Source: Sphingomonas sp. Leaf339 (GTDB lineage: Bacteria > Pseudomonadota > Alphaproteobacteria > Sphingomonadales > Sphingomonadaceae). From it: a stretch of DNA of 64,000 nt. Numbering within the stretch: the first letter of the stretch is position 1; every line of letters begins with the position of its first letter. The stretch lies in contig NZ_LMRS01000001.1 in NCBI RefSeq assembly GCF_001426195.1, positions 994,501 through 1,058,500 on the forward strand, in the 5' to 3' direction. Below, piece after piece: positions 48,342-57,204 of this stretch. The translations under genes were made by a program, and so were the position numbers. Under the pieces are notes generated by a model that searched no databases, had not been told where the DNA came from, and saw nothing but the letters and a program-made list of their open reading frames with translations.

Positions 48342-49920
48342 CGCGATCGCGCCGGTGTTGCTGCTGGCCCTGACGGCGATGGCGGCGGGGGCCGCGCCGG
48401 CAGCGGCCGACACCGGCGATCTGTCCGCCTATCTGCGCGCTCGCGTCGCCGAGGATGCGGGGCAGGGGACGGAGGCGGTCGCGGCCTATACCCGCGCGCT
48501 GGCGGATGCGCCCGCTAACCCGGTGGTGGCGATCCGCGCCTATCGCGAAGGGCTGGCGGCGGGTGATGCCGCGCTCGTCCGCCATGCCGCCACCGCGCTC
48601 GCCGCCGCCGGTGTGGCGCCCGACGATGCCGCCCTGTGGCCGCTGGTCGATGCCGCGCGCGCCAACGATCCCGCCGCCGCCGAACGCGCCCTGCCGGCGC
48701 TCGATAATGGCCGCCTGCGCATCCTGTTGCCGCCGCTGCGCGCCTGGATCGCCGCCGCGCGCGGCCAGGACGGGCTGGCGATCGAGGCGCCCAAGGACGA
48801 TGCCGTCGCCCGCCGTCTGGTCAACGAGACCCGCGCGCTGTTGTTGATTGGTGCCGGCCGTCTGCCGGAAGGAATTGCAGCCGCTCAGGCGCTCGGCGGC
48901 ACCGTTCCATCGGGTGCGCAATTGGCCGCGGCGGAATTGCTGATCGGCGGCGGGCATGACGAGGCGGCCGCGTCGTTGCTCGGCGGCCGCCCGGGCCAGC
49001 TTGCCGCCGCCCGTGCCGGTGCCACCGCCCGACCGACGCTGGCGTTCGGCGTTTCGCGGCTGTTGCTGCGGCTGGCCGACGATCTCGGCGGCGATCGGGC
49101 GAGCAGCCTTGGCCTGTCCTTTGCGCGGGCGGCGCTTGATGCCGATCCCGGCTATGCCCGCGCCCGCCTGACCCTCGCCGAGCAACTCGCCCTCGCCGAC
49201 GATCCCGACCGTGCGCTGGCGCAACTGGCGCTGGTGCCGGCCGATGGACCGTTGGGTGCCACCGCCGCCGGCCGTCGCATCAATCTGCTCGATGCGGAGG
49301 ATCGCGCCGCCGATGCGCTGGCCGCCGCCCGTGTCCGCGCCGAGGCGAGCGATGCGGTGGCGGTGGACCGCGCGCGTTACGCTGATCTGCTGGTCGCCGC
49401 CGACCGTCCCGCCGACGCGCTGCCTTTCTACGCCGCGCTGACGAAGGATGCCGATGCGTCGAAGAACTGGGCCACCTGGCTCCGTTACGGCGCCGCGCTC
49501 GATCAGGCGGGGCAGTGGAAGGAAGCCCGCCGCGTCCTGCGCCGTGCCGTCGATCTTGGGCCACAGGAGCCGTCCGCGCTGAACTATCTCGGCTATGCGA
49601 TGATCGAGCATGGCGAGGATCTGCCCGACGCTACCCGGATGTTGGAACGCGCGCACGCGCTGGCGGTGGACGATGCGTCGATCGCCGATTCGCTCGGCTG
49701 GGCCTATCACCGCATCGGCCAGACGCCGCGTGGCCTGCCGCTCCTCGAACGCGCCGCCGCCGACGCGCCCGCCAATGCCGAGATCGCCGAGCATCTGGGC
49801 GACGCCTATTGGTCGCTCGGTCGACGGTATGAGGCGCGCTATGCCTGGGCGGCCGCCGCCGTCACCGCCGAACCCCCCGCCACCGCGCGCCTTGCCGCCA
49901 AACAGGAAAGCGGCCTTTGA
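48316..49920 (+). CDS. TPR-repeat exported protein
   Basis: A 534-residue protein with a signal peptide (MARIIRTCNAIAPVLLLALT, cleavage near AAPAAA) and an all-helical, Ala-rich body. The last 120 residues show clear TPR units (ALNYLGYAMIEHG, ADSLGWAYHRIG, AEHLGDAYWSLG). Probably a periplasmic scaffold. I chose GTG 48316 because GGAAGG lies 6 nt upstream; it overlaps the end of the etf-QO gene by 26 bp. The stop overlaps the ispE start (TTGA). Confidence 0.85.
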   Translation: MARIIRTCNAIAPVLLLALTAMAAGAAPAAADTGDLSAYLRARVAEDAGQGTEAVAAYTRALADAPANPVVAIRAYREGLAAGDAALVRHAATALAAAGVAPDDAALWPLVDAARANDPAAAERALPALDNGRLRILLPPLRAWIAAARGQDGLAIEAPKDDAVARRLVNETRALLLIGAGRLPEGIAAAQALGGTVPSGAQLAAAELLIGGGHDEAAASLLGGRPGQLAAARAGATARPTLAFGVSRLLLRLADDLGGDRASSLGLSFARAALDADPGYARARLTLAEQLALADDPDRALAQLALVPADGPLGATAAGRRINLLDAEDRAADALAAARVRAEASDAVAVDRARYADLLVAADRPADALPFYAALTKDADASKNWATWLRYGAALDQAGQWKEARRVLRRAVDLGPQEPSALNYLGYAMIEHGEDLPDATRMLERAHALAVDDASIADSLGWAYHRIGQTPRGLPLLERAAADAPANAEIAEHLGDAYWSLGRRYEARYAWAAAAVTAEPPATARLAAKQESGL

Positions 49921-50768
49921 TCGTCGAACCCGCCCCCGCCAAGATCAACCTGGCCCTCCACGTCCGCCACCGTCGCCCGGACGGGTATCACGAGCTCGAA
50001 ACCTTGTTCGCCTTCGCCACCGGAGGCGATGAAATTACGGTAGAAATCGCAGACGCCGATGCCTTCGACATCACCGGCCCCTTCGCCGCCGCTCTCACCC
50101 CCGCTCCCCTTCAGGACGGGGATGAAGTCGTCAGCGACAATCTCGTAACCCGAGCAAGGAACGCCTTTCGCGAATTATTCGGTATCACTGGCAACTACCT
50201 AATAACCTTGGCGAAAAATCTCCCCATCGCTTCCGGCATCGGTGGTGGCTCCGCTGACGCTGCTGCTACCCTGCGCGCACTGGCCCGTCTGTCGAACATT
50301 CCCCTCACCGACCCGCGGCTGAGCGACATCGCTGCCTCGCTCGGTGCCGACATCCCCGCCTGCCTTACGGGCCGCACCGCGCTCGGCACGGGTAGGGGGG
50401 ACGATCTGGCCGACCTGACCGGCCTCGCCGGCACGCCGCTGTTGCTGGTGAACCCCGGCGTTGCCGTCTCGACCGCCGCCGTCTTCGCCGGCTGGGACGG
50501 CATCGATCGCGGTGCGCTGCCGGCGGGCGATCTGCTCGCCCGCGCGCGTGCCGGTCGCAACGATCTCGAACCGCCCGCCACCCGCCTCGCGCCCGTGATC
50601 GCCACCGTGCGCGCGCAACTCGACGCGGCGCCCGGCGCTGTCCTGTCGCGCATGTCTGGCTCCGGCGCGACCTGTTTCGCGCTCTTCGACACCGCCAACG
50701 CCCGCGATGCGGCGGCGATCGATGCCGAGGCGCAGGGTTGGTGGACGCTGGCCACCACGCTCGCCTGA
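49917..50768 (+). CDS. ispE: 4-(cytidine 5'-diphospho)-2-C-methyl-D-erythritol kinase
   Basis: ATP-dependent kinase of the MEP isoprenoid pathway. A 283-residue GHMP kinase with the N-terminal PAPAKINLALHVRHRRPDGYHELE and the glycine-rich loop PIASGIGGGSADAAA. The C-terminal GSGATCFALF loop is present. The start codon is TTG at 49917, sharing bases with the TGA of the TPR gene. This rare start implies translational coupling. Followed by the recA regulatory region. Confidence 0.95.
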   Translation: MIVEPAPAKINLALHVRHRRPDGYHELETLFAFATGGDEITVEIADADAFDITGPFAAALTPAPLQDGDEVVSDNLVTRARNAFRELFGITGNYLITLAKNLPIASGIGGGSADAAATLRALARLSNIPLTDPRLSDIAASLGADIPACLTGRTALGTGRGDDLADLTGLAGTPLLLVNPGVAVSTAAVFAGWDGIDRGALPAGDLLARARAGRNDLEPPATRLAPVIATVRAQLDAAPGAVLSRMSGSGATCFALFDTANARDAAAIDAEAQGWWTLATTLA

Positions 50769-50779
50769 ACCGAAATTCC

Positions 50780-50794
50780 GTTCACTACTTGTTC
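50780..50794 (+). promoter_or_regulatory. LexA (SOS) box of recA
   Basis: GTTC-ACTACTT-GTTC matches the alphaproteobacterial LexA operator exactly, 78 bp before the recA start. The second half also begins GTTCTATAAGAAC, a palindrome that could extend the operator or overlap a promoter element. Confidence 0.9.
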
Positions 50795-50871
50795 TATAAG
50801 AACACATCGCGTACATGGCTGTCGGACGCGTTGCCCTGGACGCGCGCATGCTCTAGCGATGGGAGCCCCCG

Positions 50872-51942
50872 ATGGCCGCCAATCTGAAAGTGATCGACTC
50901 CGTGGCAGTAGCAGCAACCGACCGGCAAAAGGCGCTCGACGCCGCGCTGGCTCAGATCGACCGTGCATTCGGCAAGGGGTCGGCGATGAAGCTCGGCGCC
51001 AAGGAGACGATGCAGGTCGAAGTGATCTCCACCGGCTCGCTCGGCCTCGACATCGCGCTCGGCGTCGGCGGTCTGCCGCGTGGCCGCGTGATCGAGGTGT
51101 ACGGCCCCGAATCGTCGGGCAAGACGACGCTCGCCCTGCATGTCATCGCCGAAGCGCAAAAGGGTGGCGGCACCGCCGCCTTCGTCGACGCCGAACACGC
51201 GCTCGATCCCGTCTATGCCAAGAAGCTCGGCGTCAACATCGACGAACTGATCGTGTCACAGCCCGATACGGGCGAACAGGCGCTGGAGATCGTAGACACG
51301 CTCGTCCGCTCCAACGCGATCGACGTGCTGGTAGTCGATTCGGTCGCCGCGCTGGTGCCGCGTGCCGAGATCGAGGGCGAGATGGGCGACAGCCATGTCG
51401 GCCTGCAGGCCCGCCTGATGTCGCAGAGCCTTCGCAAGCTGACCGGCTCGATCAGCCGCTCGCGCTGCATGGTGATCTTTATCAACCAGCTGCGGATGAA
51501 GATTGGCGTGATGTACGGCAACCCGGAGACGACGACGGGCGGCAACGCGCTGAAATTCTACGCCTCGGTCCGCCTCGACATCCGTCGCACCGGCGCGATC
51601 AAGGCGGGCGAGGAAATCACCGGCAACGCCACCCGCGTCAAGGTGGTAAAGAACAAGGTCGCTCCTCCGTTCAAGCAGGTCGAATTCGACATCATGTATG
51701 GTGAGGGCATCTCGAAGATTGGTGAGATTCTCGATCTGGGCGTGAAGGCGGGTCTGGTTGAAAAGTCCGGCAGCTGGTTCTCCTACGACTCCGTCCGCAT
51801 CGGTCAGGGTCGCGAGAACGCGAAGATCTATCTTCGCGAGAACCCGGAAATGGCCGCTCGCCTTGAAAAGGCGATCCGCCAGCGCACCGAAAAGGTCGCG
51901 GAGGAAATGATGGCCGGCCCAAGTGAGGAAGACGACGTCTGA
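50872..51942 (+). CDS. recA: Recombinase A
   Basis: ATP-dependent strand exchange and LexA co-protease. A 356-residue protein with the usual N-terminal helix, Walker A GPESSGKT (residues 78-85) and Walker B in [13 protein letters not shown]-binding loops L1/L2 include [39 protein letters not shown] sequence (the key Asn and Arg are present). The acidic tail ends SEEDDV. GGGAG precedes the ATG at 10 nt. Own LexA-controlled promoter and terminator. Confidence 0.99.
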   Translation: MAANLKVIDSVAVAATDRQKALDAALAQIDRAFGKGSAMKLGAKETMQVEVISTGSLGLDIALGVGGLPRGRVIEVYGPESSGKTTLALHVIAEAQKGGGTAAFVDAEHALDPVYAKKLGVNIDELIVSQPDTGEQALEIVDTLVRSNAIDVLVVDSVAALVPRAEIEGEMGDSHVGLQARLMSQSLRKLTGSISRSRCMVIFINQLRMKIGVMYGNPETTTGGNALKFYASVRLDIRRTGAIKAGEEITGNATRVKVVKNKVAPPFKQVEFDIMYGEGISKIGEILDLGVKAGLVEKSGSWFSYDSVRIGQGRENAKIYLRENPEMAARLEKAIRQRTEKVAEEMMAGPSEEDDV

Positions 51943-51945
51943 GTT

Positions 51946-51984
51946 GTGCGCGAGGCCGGGAGGTAAGCCGGCCTCGCACTTTTC
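51946..51984 (+). terminator. Intrinsic terminator of recA
   Basis: A GC stem (GTGCGCGAGGCCGG paired with CCGGCCTCGCAC, allowing one bulge) with an 8-nt loop, followed by TTTT, a few nt after the recA stop. Confidence 0.85.
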
Positions 51985-52259
51985 GAGTGATGGCAGTTCC
52001 ACTGGGTAAAACGCCTTCTATGCTCCTGCGAAGGCAGGAGCCGAGAGCCACGGACCTAAACACCATTTTCTGCGCGGCTCTGAATTATCGCGTTCGCGGG
52101 AAAAACGGGATTTGACGCCAGCGCTGGAATTTCAGGTGGACCCGCTTTTGCGCTGGTTATCAGCCGGGCAGGATGGGATCATCCGACCAATAGGGGTGAC
52201 ATGACAATGGTTCCGGTCTGTTTGATTGCCGCCATATCTCTACCCCGCTGGCTCCCTGC
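51985..52259. other. 275-bp gene-free region after the recA terminator
   Basis: No convincing coding sequence on either strand. It holds the palindromic repeat at 52021-52040 and must include the promoter of the methyltransferase gene. Several AT-richer patches (for example around 52055-52070 and 52085-52105) contrast with the surrounding genes. Confidence 0.5.
52021..52040. repeat. REP-like palindrome in the gene-free region after recA
   Basis: GCTCCTGC-GAAG-GCAGGAGC is a perfect 8-bp hairpin followed by CGAGAGCCACGG. This matches the style of the dispersed CTGCGAAGGCAG palindromes common in sphingomonads and relatives (recognised from memory). It lies between recA and the methyltransferase gene. 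Confidence 0.6.
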
Positions 52260-53090
52260 ATGACTACCACCGCCGACTGGCAAACCCGCGTTGGCGACGT
52301 CTGGGCAGCCGAATGGCGCCGCACCGATCGCAGCTTCGCCGACCTCGCTCCCCGTCTCGATGCCGCCATTTTCGCCGCCGCCCCGACCGGACCGGGCATC
52401 GCGCTCGATATCGGTTGCGGTGCGGGCGCGACCACCGCGGCACTGGCTGCTGCCCGCCCGGATCTCGCCCTCACCGGGATCGACCTCTCAGCCGCGCTGA
52501 TCGATATCGCTCGCGAACGTGTTCCGTCCGCATGTTTCCGCGTCGCCGATGCCGCCGTCGATCCGCTCGACATCGCGCCCGATCTGTTCTTCTCGCGGCA
52601 TGGCGTGATGTTCTTCGCCGATCCCGTCGCGGCCTTCACCCGCCTGCGCGAACAGGCCGCCCCCGGTGCCGCGATGGTTTTCTCCTGCTTTCGCGATCGC
52701 CGGTACAATCCATGGGCGGGCGATCTCGTCGCCACCGTCACGGGCGAGCGACCGGCTGAGACAGAAGGCTATACTCCCGGTCCTTTCGGGTTCGCCGACC
52801 CGGTATTCGTCGAGCGCGTCCTGTCCGAAGCCGGCTGGACGGCGATCGGCGCAGAGGTGGCCGACTTCGCGTATCGCGCGGGCGAGGGCGCGGACCCCAT
52901 CGCCGACGCAGCGACATTTTTCTCGCGGATCGGCCCGATCGCCTCCGCCCTTGCCGCGATGCCTGCGGCCGATCGATCCCGGGCCCAGGTTCGCCTGCTC
53001 GATGCTCTGTCGATCCATTCCGACGGTTCGCGCGTTCAGTTCCCCGCCTCGGCGTGGCTGTGGCGTGCGCAGGCAGGGGAACGATCATGA
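52260..53090 (+). CDS. Class I SAM-dependent methyltransferase
   Basis: A 276-residue methyltransferase with the SAM-binding motif I ALDIGCGAGATTAAL, an acidic motif II (LTGIDLSAALIDIA), and the motif-IV region DLFFSRHGVMFFADP. Methyl acceptor unknown; overall resemblance is to trans-aconitate/UbiE-like small-molecule methyltransferases. Overlaps the glutathione transferase gene by 4 bp (ATGA), so the two are coexpressed. Confidence 0.9.
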   Translation: MTTTADWQTRVGDVWAAEWRRTDRSFADLAPRLDAAIFAAAPTGPGIALDIGCGAGATTAALAAARPDLALTGIDLSAALIDIARERVPSACFRVADAAVDPLDIAPDLFFSRHGVMFFADPVAAFTRLREQAAPGAAMVFSCFRDRRYNPWAGDLVATVTGERPAETEGYTPGPFGFADPVFVERVLSEAGWTAIGAEVADFAYRAGEGADPIADAATFFSRIGPIASALAAMPAADRSRAQVRLLDALSIHSDGSRVQFPASAWLWRAQAGERS

Positions 53091-53719
53091 TTACCGTCCA
53101 CCACCTCGAAAACTCGCGGTCCCAGCGTATCCTCTGGATGCTCGAGGAACTTGGCCTCCCTTATGAGGTCCGCCGCTACGAGCGGAACAAGGAGACGATG
53201 CTCGCCCCGCCGGAACTGGCGCAGGTCCATCCGCTTGGCAAATCGCCGGTGATCGCGGATGGCGATGCGCAGGGTCGCGTCGTCGCTGAAACCGGCGCGA
53301 TCGTCGAATATCTCGTCGAAAAGGCCGATGGTCGGCTCGGGCCTCCGGCGCACCGCGACGCGGTACTCCGGTATCGCTTCTGGCTCCACTTTGCCGAGGG
53401 ATCGATGATGCCGCCGCTGCTCCTCAAGCTCGTGCTGTCGCGGATTCCTGTCGTCGGCGCGCAGGTCGCCAAGCGCGTCCAGCCGATGATCGATCGCAAC
53501 CTTGATTATGTCGAATCCGAACTCGCCCAGCGGCCGTGGTTCGCCGGCGACGAGATGACTGCCGCCGACATCATGATGAGCTTCCCACTGGAGGCCGCGC
53601 GCAGCCGCGGCGGTCTGGACGAAAGCCGTCCCGCGACGATGGCGTGGCTGGAACGCATCCACGCCCGGCCCGCCTATCAGGCCGGGCTGAAGGCCGGCGG
53701 CCCCTACGCCTATGCCTGA
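53087..53719 (+). CDS. Glutathione S-transferase family protein
   Basis: A 210-residue soluble GST. The thioredoxin-like N-terminal domain begins ITVHHLENSRSQRILWMLEELGLPYE and has the SNAIL-like VVAETGAIVEYL. The C-terminal helical domain has GDEMTAADIMMSFPLE. A Ser in NSRSQR takes the usual catalytic place. ATG 53087 overlaps the methyltransferase stop. The substrate is unknown. Confidence 0.93.
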   Translation: MITVHHLENSRSQRILWMLEELGLPYEVRRYERNKETMLAPPELAQVHPLGKSPVIADGDAQGRVVAETGAIVEYLVEKADGRLGPPAHRDAVLRYRFWLHFAEGSMMPPLLLKLVLSRIPVVGAQVAKRVQPMIDRNLDYVESELAQRPWFAGDEMTAADIMMSFPLEAARSRGGLDESRPATMAWLERIHARPAYQAGLKAGGPYAYA

Positions 53720-53725
53720 ACGTCA

Positions 53726-53754
53726 CACCACCCCGGCCTGACACCGGGGTGGTG
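53726..53754. terminator. Hairpin between the GST gene and the symporter gene
   Basis: A perfect 11-bp stem (CACCACCCCGG with its complement) and a 7-nt loop between two convergent genes. No strong T-run, so termination efficiency is uncertain. Confidence 0.65.
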
Positions 53755-53759
53755 CTGTC

Positions 53760-55088
53760 TCAACGACCGATGTCGCCGAACCGCTCGTCCGCCACCGCCG
53801 GCCCTTCGCCGCTCGGCGCAGGCTGCGGCACGATGATCGGCGATTCGATGGGGTCCAACTGCCCCTCCCACTTCGCCACCACCGTCGCCGCGATCGCATT
53901 GCCGACGACGTTGGTGGCGGACCGGCCCATGTCGAGGAAGTGATCGACGCCCAGGATCAGCAGCAATCCCGCCTCTGGTATGTTGAACATCGACAGCGTG
54001 CCCGCGATCACCACCAGCGACGCACGCGGCACACCGGCGATCCCCTTCGACGTCACCATCAACACCAGCAGCATCGTGATCTGCTGTCCGAGACTGAGGT
54101 CGATGCCGTAGGCCTGCGCGATGAACAGGGACGCGAACGTCATGTACATCATCGATCCGTCGAGGTTAAACGAATAACCCAGCGGCAGCACGAAGCTGGC
54201 GATGCGCGGCGGCACCCCGAACCGGTCGAGCGCCTCCAGCGTCCGTGGCAAGGCCGCCTCCGACGACGCGGTCGAAAACGCCAACACCAGCGGATCACGG
54301 ATGTAACGGAACAACTCGACCGCGCGAGGCCCGATCACCACGCGGGCGGCGATGAACAGCACCAGCCACAAGGTCGCCAGCCCCAGATAGAAACTACCCA
54401 TGAAATAGGCGAGGTCGCCGAGCACGCCTGCGCCGCGTTCCGCCAGCGTCGCCGCCACCGCCGCGAACACCGCGATCGGCGCCACGTTCATGACATAGCC
54501 GGTGATCCGCAACATCACCTGCACCAGCGCCTCGGTCGCGCGGACCAGCGGCTGGGCGGGTGCGCCGACGGCGGTGATCGCCACGCCGATGAAGATCGAA
54601 AAGATCACGATCTGGAGGATTTCGTTCTCCGCCATCGCCGCGATCATCGATGCCGGCACGATATGGCTGACGAAATTGGCGAAATTGAACGCGCCGTGTT
54701 CGACACCGCTCGCAGTGGTCACCGCCGGCACCACGAGCGCGAGCCCGACGCCCGGTTGCAGCAGCGTGACGAGGATCAACCCCAGCGTCAGCGAGACGAG
54801 GCTGGCGCCGACGAACCACAACAGGCTGCGGAGGCCGATCCGCCCCAATGCGCCGGTGTCGCCCATATGCGCGATGCCGAGGACCAGGGTGGAGAAGACC
54901 AGCGGCGCGATGATCATCTTGATCAGCCGCAGGAACAGCGTGGTGATAATCGAGAAGTACCCACCGATCTCGGTCAGCCGCGCCGCCGCGGCGGGCGTAC
55001 CGTCATCGATATAGCCGTTGATCGACAGGCCGACGCCGGCGCCGATCACCAGGCCGATCAGGATATAGAAGGTCAGCCTTTTGGCCAT
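53760..55088 (-). CDS. Dicarboxylate/amino acid:cation symporter (DAACS family)
   Basis: A 442-residue sodium- or proton-coupled carrier for C4-dicarboxylates or glutamate. It has the GltP/DctA membrane layout: eight helices plus two re-entrant loops. The serine-rich hairpin is AFSTASSEAALPRTLEAL, and the transport-core TM7 region is GYSFNLDGSMMYMTFASLF with the NLDG signature. The C-terminal GVDHFLDMGRSATNVVGNAIAA carries the substrate-binding Asp/Arg. The divergent neighbour is an exported peptidase. Confidence 0.93.
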   Translation of the reverse strand: MAKRLTFYILIGLVIGAGVGLSINGYIDDGTPAAAARLTEIGGYFSIITTLFLRLIKMIIAPLVFSTLVLGIAHMGDTGALGRIGLRSLLWFVGASLVSLTLGLILVTLLQPGVGLALVVPAVTTASGVEHGAFNFANFVSHIVPASMIAAMAENEILQIVIFSIFIGVAITAVGAPAQPLVRATEALVQVMLRITGYVMNVAPIAVFAAVAATLAERGAGVLGDLAYFMGSFYLGLATLWLVLFIAARVVIGPRAVELFRYIRDPLVLAFSTASSEAALPRTLEALDRFGVPPRIASFVLPLGYSFNLDGSMMYMTFASLFIAQAYGIDLSLGQQITMLLVLMVTSKGIAGVPRASLVVIAGTLSMFNIPEAGLLLILGVDHFLDMGRSATNVVGNAIAATVVAKWEGQLDPIESPIIVPQPAPSGEGPAVADERFGDIGR

Positions 55089-55161
55089 TAATGAACTCCC
55101 GGAAACTGTTGGCCAGCGAAGGGGATTGTGGCCGCCGGGTCAAGCGTCCTATCGTCCGGCC

Positions 55162-56415
55162 ATGATCCAGCCGACCCGCCGCACCCTGTTGACCGCCGCC
55201 GCTGCGGTGCCGCTCCTGTCGCTGGGCGGCATCCTGCGCGCCGCCGAGCCAGACCTATCGGCGCTGTCCGACATCACCACGGGCGCCAGGGCGATCGACG
55301 CCGTCGAGCGTGCCGGCCGCCTGTCGCGCGCGCAAAGCCTGATGAAGGCGAACGGCATCGGCGCGGTGGTGATCGAGCCGGGATCGTCGATGATCTATTT
55401 TACCGGCGTCCGCTGGAGCCGCAGCGAGCGGCCGACGCTCGCCGTCCTGCCGCTCGAGGGTAAGCCGCTGATCGTCACGCCGTTCTTCGAGGAACCCTCG
55501 GTCCGCCAGACGCTCGCCGTGCCGGCCGAGGTGCGGGTGTGGCAGGAGGATCAGAACGCGATGACGATCGCCGCGGACTGGCTGCGCGAACGCGGACTGG
55601 CCCGGTCGCCGGTCGGGATCGAGGAAACGCTCCGCTATTTTATCGCGGCCGGTCTGCGCGCCTCATTGCCGGATGCCGCGCAAGTATCCGCCAATCCCGT
55701 CGTGCGCGGTTGCCGGATGCTGAAGACGCCGGCCGAGATCGCGTTGATGCAGGCCGCGACCGACGTGACGATCGCCGCCTATCGCTGGACCCATCCACGT
55801 GTCGAGCGCGGTATGACCGGGGCGGAGGTCGGTGCGCTGATGAATGCCGCCACGCGCAAGCTGGGGGGCGATCCCGAGTTCGCGCTCGCCCTGATCGGCC
55901 CCGCCGCTGCCCTGCCGCATGGCAGCCGCGAAGTGATCCGGGTGGCGGACGGGCAGGTGGTGCTGATGGATTGCGGCTGCACGGTGCAGGGGTATCAGTC
56001 CGACGTGTCCCGCACCTGGGTCCATGGATCGGCCGACAAGGAGCAGCGAGCCGTCTGGGACACCGTCGCCAGGGGGCAGCAGATCGCCTTTGCCGCCGCC
56101 AAAATCGGTGCGCCCGCCGGATCGATCGACGACACGGTGCGCGCTTATTACACCAAGGCTGGATACGGCCCTGGCTACAAGCTGCCCGGCCTGTCGCACC
56201 GCACAGGTCATGGCATCGGCATGGACGGGCATGAGCCGGTCAATCTGGTTCATGGCGAAACCACGCCGCTCGCCGTCGGCATGTGCTTTTCAGACGAGCC
56301 GGGGCTTTACCTGCCCGGCAAGTTCGGCGTCCGGCTGGAGGATTGTTTCCACATGACCGCCGCCGGCCCCCGCTGGTTTAGCAAGCCGCCGCGGTCGATC
56401 GACGCGCCGGTCTGA
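55162..56415 (+). CDS. Tat-exported Xaa-Pro aminopeptidase family protein (M24)
   Basis: A 417-residue peptidase of the M24/creatinase-like family. The N-terminus is a twin-arginine signal (RRTLLTAAAAVPLLSLGG), so it folds in the cytoplasm, presumably with its metals, before export. Metal ligands are visible: the two Asp in MDCGCTVQGYQSDVSRTW, the His in HRTGHGIGMDGHE, and Glu residues in FSDEPGLYLPGKFGVRLEDC. It probably clips proline-containing peptides in the periplasm. ATG 55162 gives the Tat signal directly; an in-frame codon run upstream overlaps the divergent symporter's leader. Confidence 0.93.
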   Translation: MIQPTRRTLLTAAAAVPLLSLGGILRAAEPDLSALSDITTGARAIDAVERAGRLSRAQSLMKANGIGAVVIEPGSSMIYFTGVRWSRSERPTLAVLPLEGKPLIVTPFFEEPSVRQTLAVPAEVRVWQEDQNAMTIAADWLRERGLARSPVGIEETLRYFIAAGLRASLPDAAQVSANPVVRGCRMLKTPAEIALMQAATDVTIAAYRWTHPRVERGMTGAEVGALMNAATRKLGGDPEFALALIGPAAALPHGSREVIRVADGQVVLMDCGCTVQGYQSDVSRTWVHGSADKEQRAVWDTVARGQQIAFAAAKIGAPAGSIDDTVRAYYTKAGYGPGYKLPGLSHRTGHGIGMDGHEPVNLVHGETTPLAVGMCFSDEPGLYLPGKFGVRLEDCFHMTAAGPRWFSKPPRSIDAPV

Positions 56416-56477
56416 TCCGCGCCGACCATGGCGGGAGCGCCGACCACATGGCGGGGCGTCCCTCCACGACCGGACGG

Positions 56478-57035
56478 TCATGCGTAAGCGACGGTCGCCT
56501 TACGCCGGCGATGCCGGGTCGCCCCGCCGATCATCGCAAAACCGGCGAGCATCATCGCCCAGCTTGCCGGCTCGGGAATGGCTGACACCGTGCTGATCGT
56601 CAGCGAGATAGGTGAGCCGCTGAAGAAATCGGTCAGGTTGAAACTGCCAGTTTGAAACTTCGGTTCGGCTTCGGTCCCGAAGTATAGCTGGGGGCCGTCA
56701 AAGGCGAGCAGTGTACCTCCCGGCGTGCCGTCGCCAATCACCAGGCCGCCGTTCACCGCCGTGTTCAGAAAGCTGATTGACTGTGAGGAGAGCGTGGTCG
56801 AGCCATATTGAAAGATGCCCATCACGTCTGCGATCGCAAAACCCTGTCCTGGAAACAAGTTTACCGCGTCAACCAACGGATTGGAGTCGAGCTGAAACGA
56901 AGCGAACTCGATCGGCGCGGGATCGATACCCGATAGCGTGTCCGTCCCCGAAATGGTGAACTGCAACAACGCCGCATCGGCCGGCGTGGTGATGACGAGT
57001 GTCGTGATGGCACTGGCTAGAATGGCAAGCCGCAT
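56478..57035 (-). CDS. PEPxxWA-CTERM sorting domain protein
   Basis: A 185-residue exported protein with a signal peptide (MRLAILASAITTLVITTPADA) and a C-terminal sorting signal: PEPASWAMM, a hydrophobic segment and the basic RHRRRK. Such proteins are processed by an exosortase, and no exosortase gene is seen here. The middle 130 residues (beta-rich, Asp/Gly/Thr) have no known domain. ATG 57035 is preceded by AGGGGG; an in-frame start 18 bp upstream adds only MPTGGF. Confidence 0.9.
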   Translation of the reverse strand: MRLAILASAITTLVITTPADAALLQFTISGTDTLSGIDPAPIEFASFQLDSNPLVDAVNLFPGQGFAIADVMGIFQYGSTTLSSQSISFLNTAVNGGLVIGDGTPGGTLLAFDGPQLYFGTEAEPKFQTGSFNLTDFFSGSPISLTISTVSAIPEPASWAMMLAGFAMIGGATRHRRRKATVAYA

Positions 57036-57204
57036 AAATCCCCCTGTTGGCATCCGTGCGGTTGGTCGGTTCTTTCCAGATGCGCCATTATGCTAGCGCG
57101 CGTGGCGTTAACCTCAATCGTTCATCGCGCCGCCATCTGTTTCGCTATGGGACGCCATTTAGTCCTGCTTGAGTGCGGCGTGGCGCTCGCCTAAGCCCGC
57201 GCGC

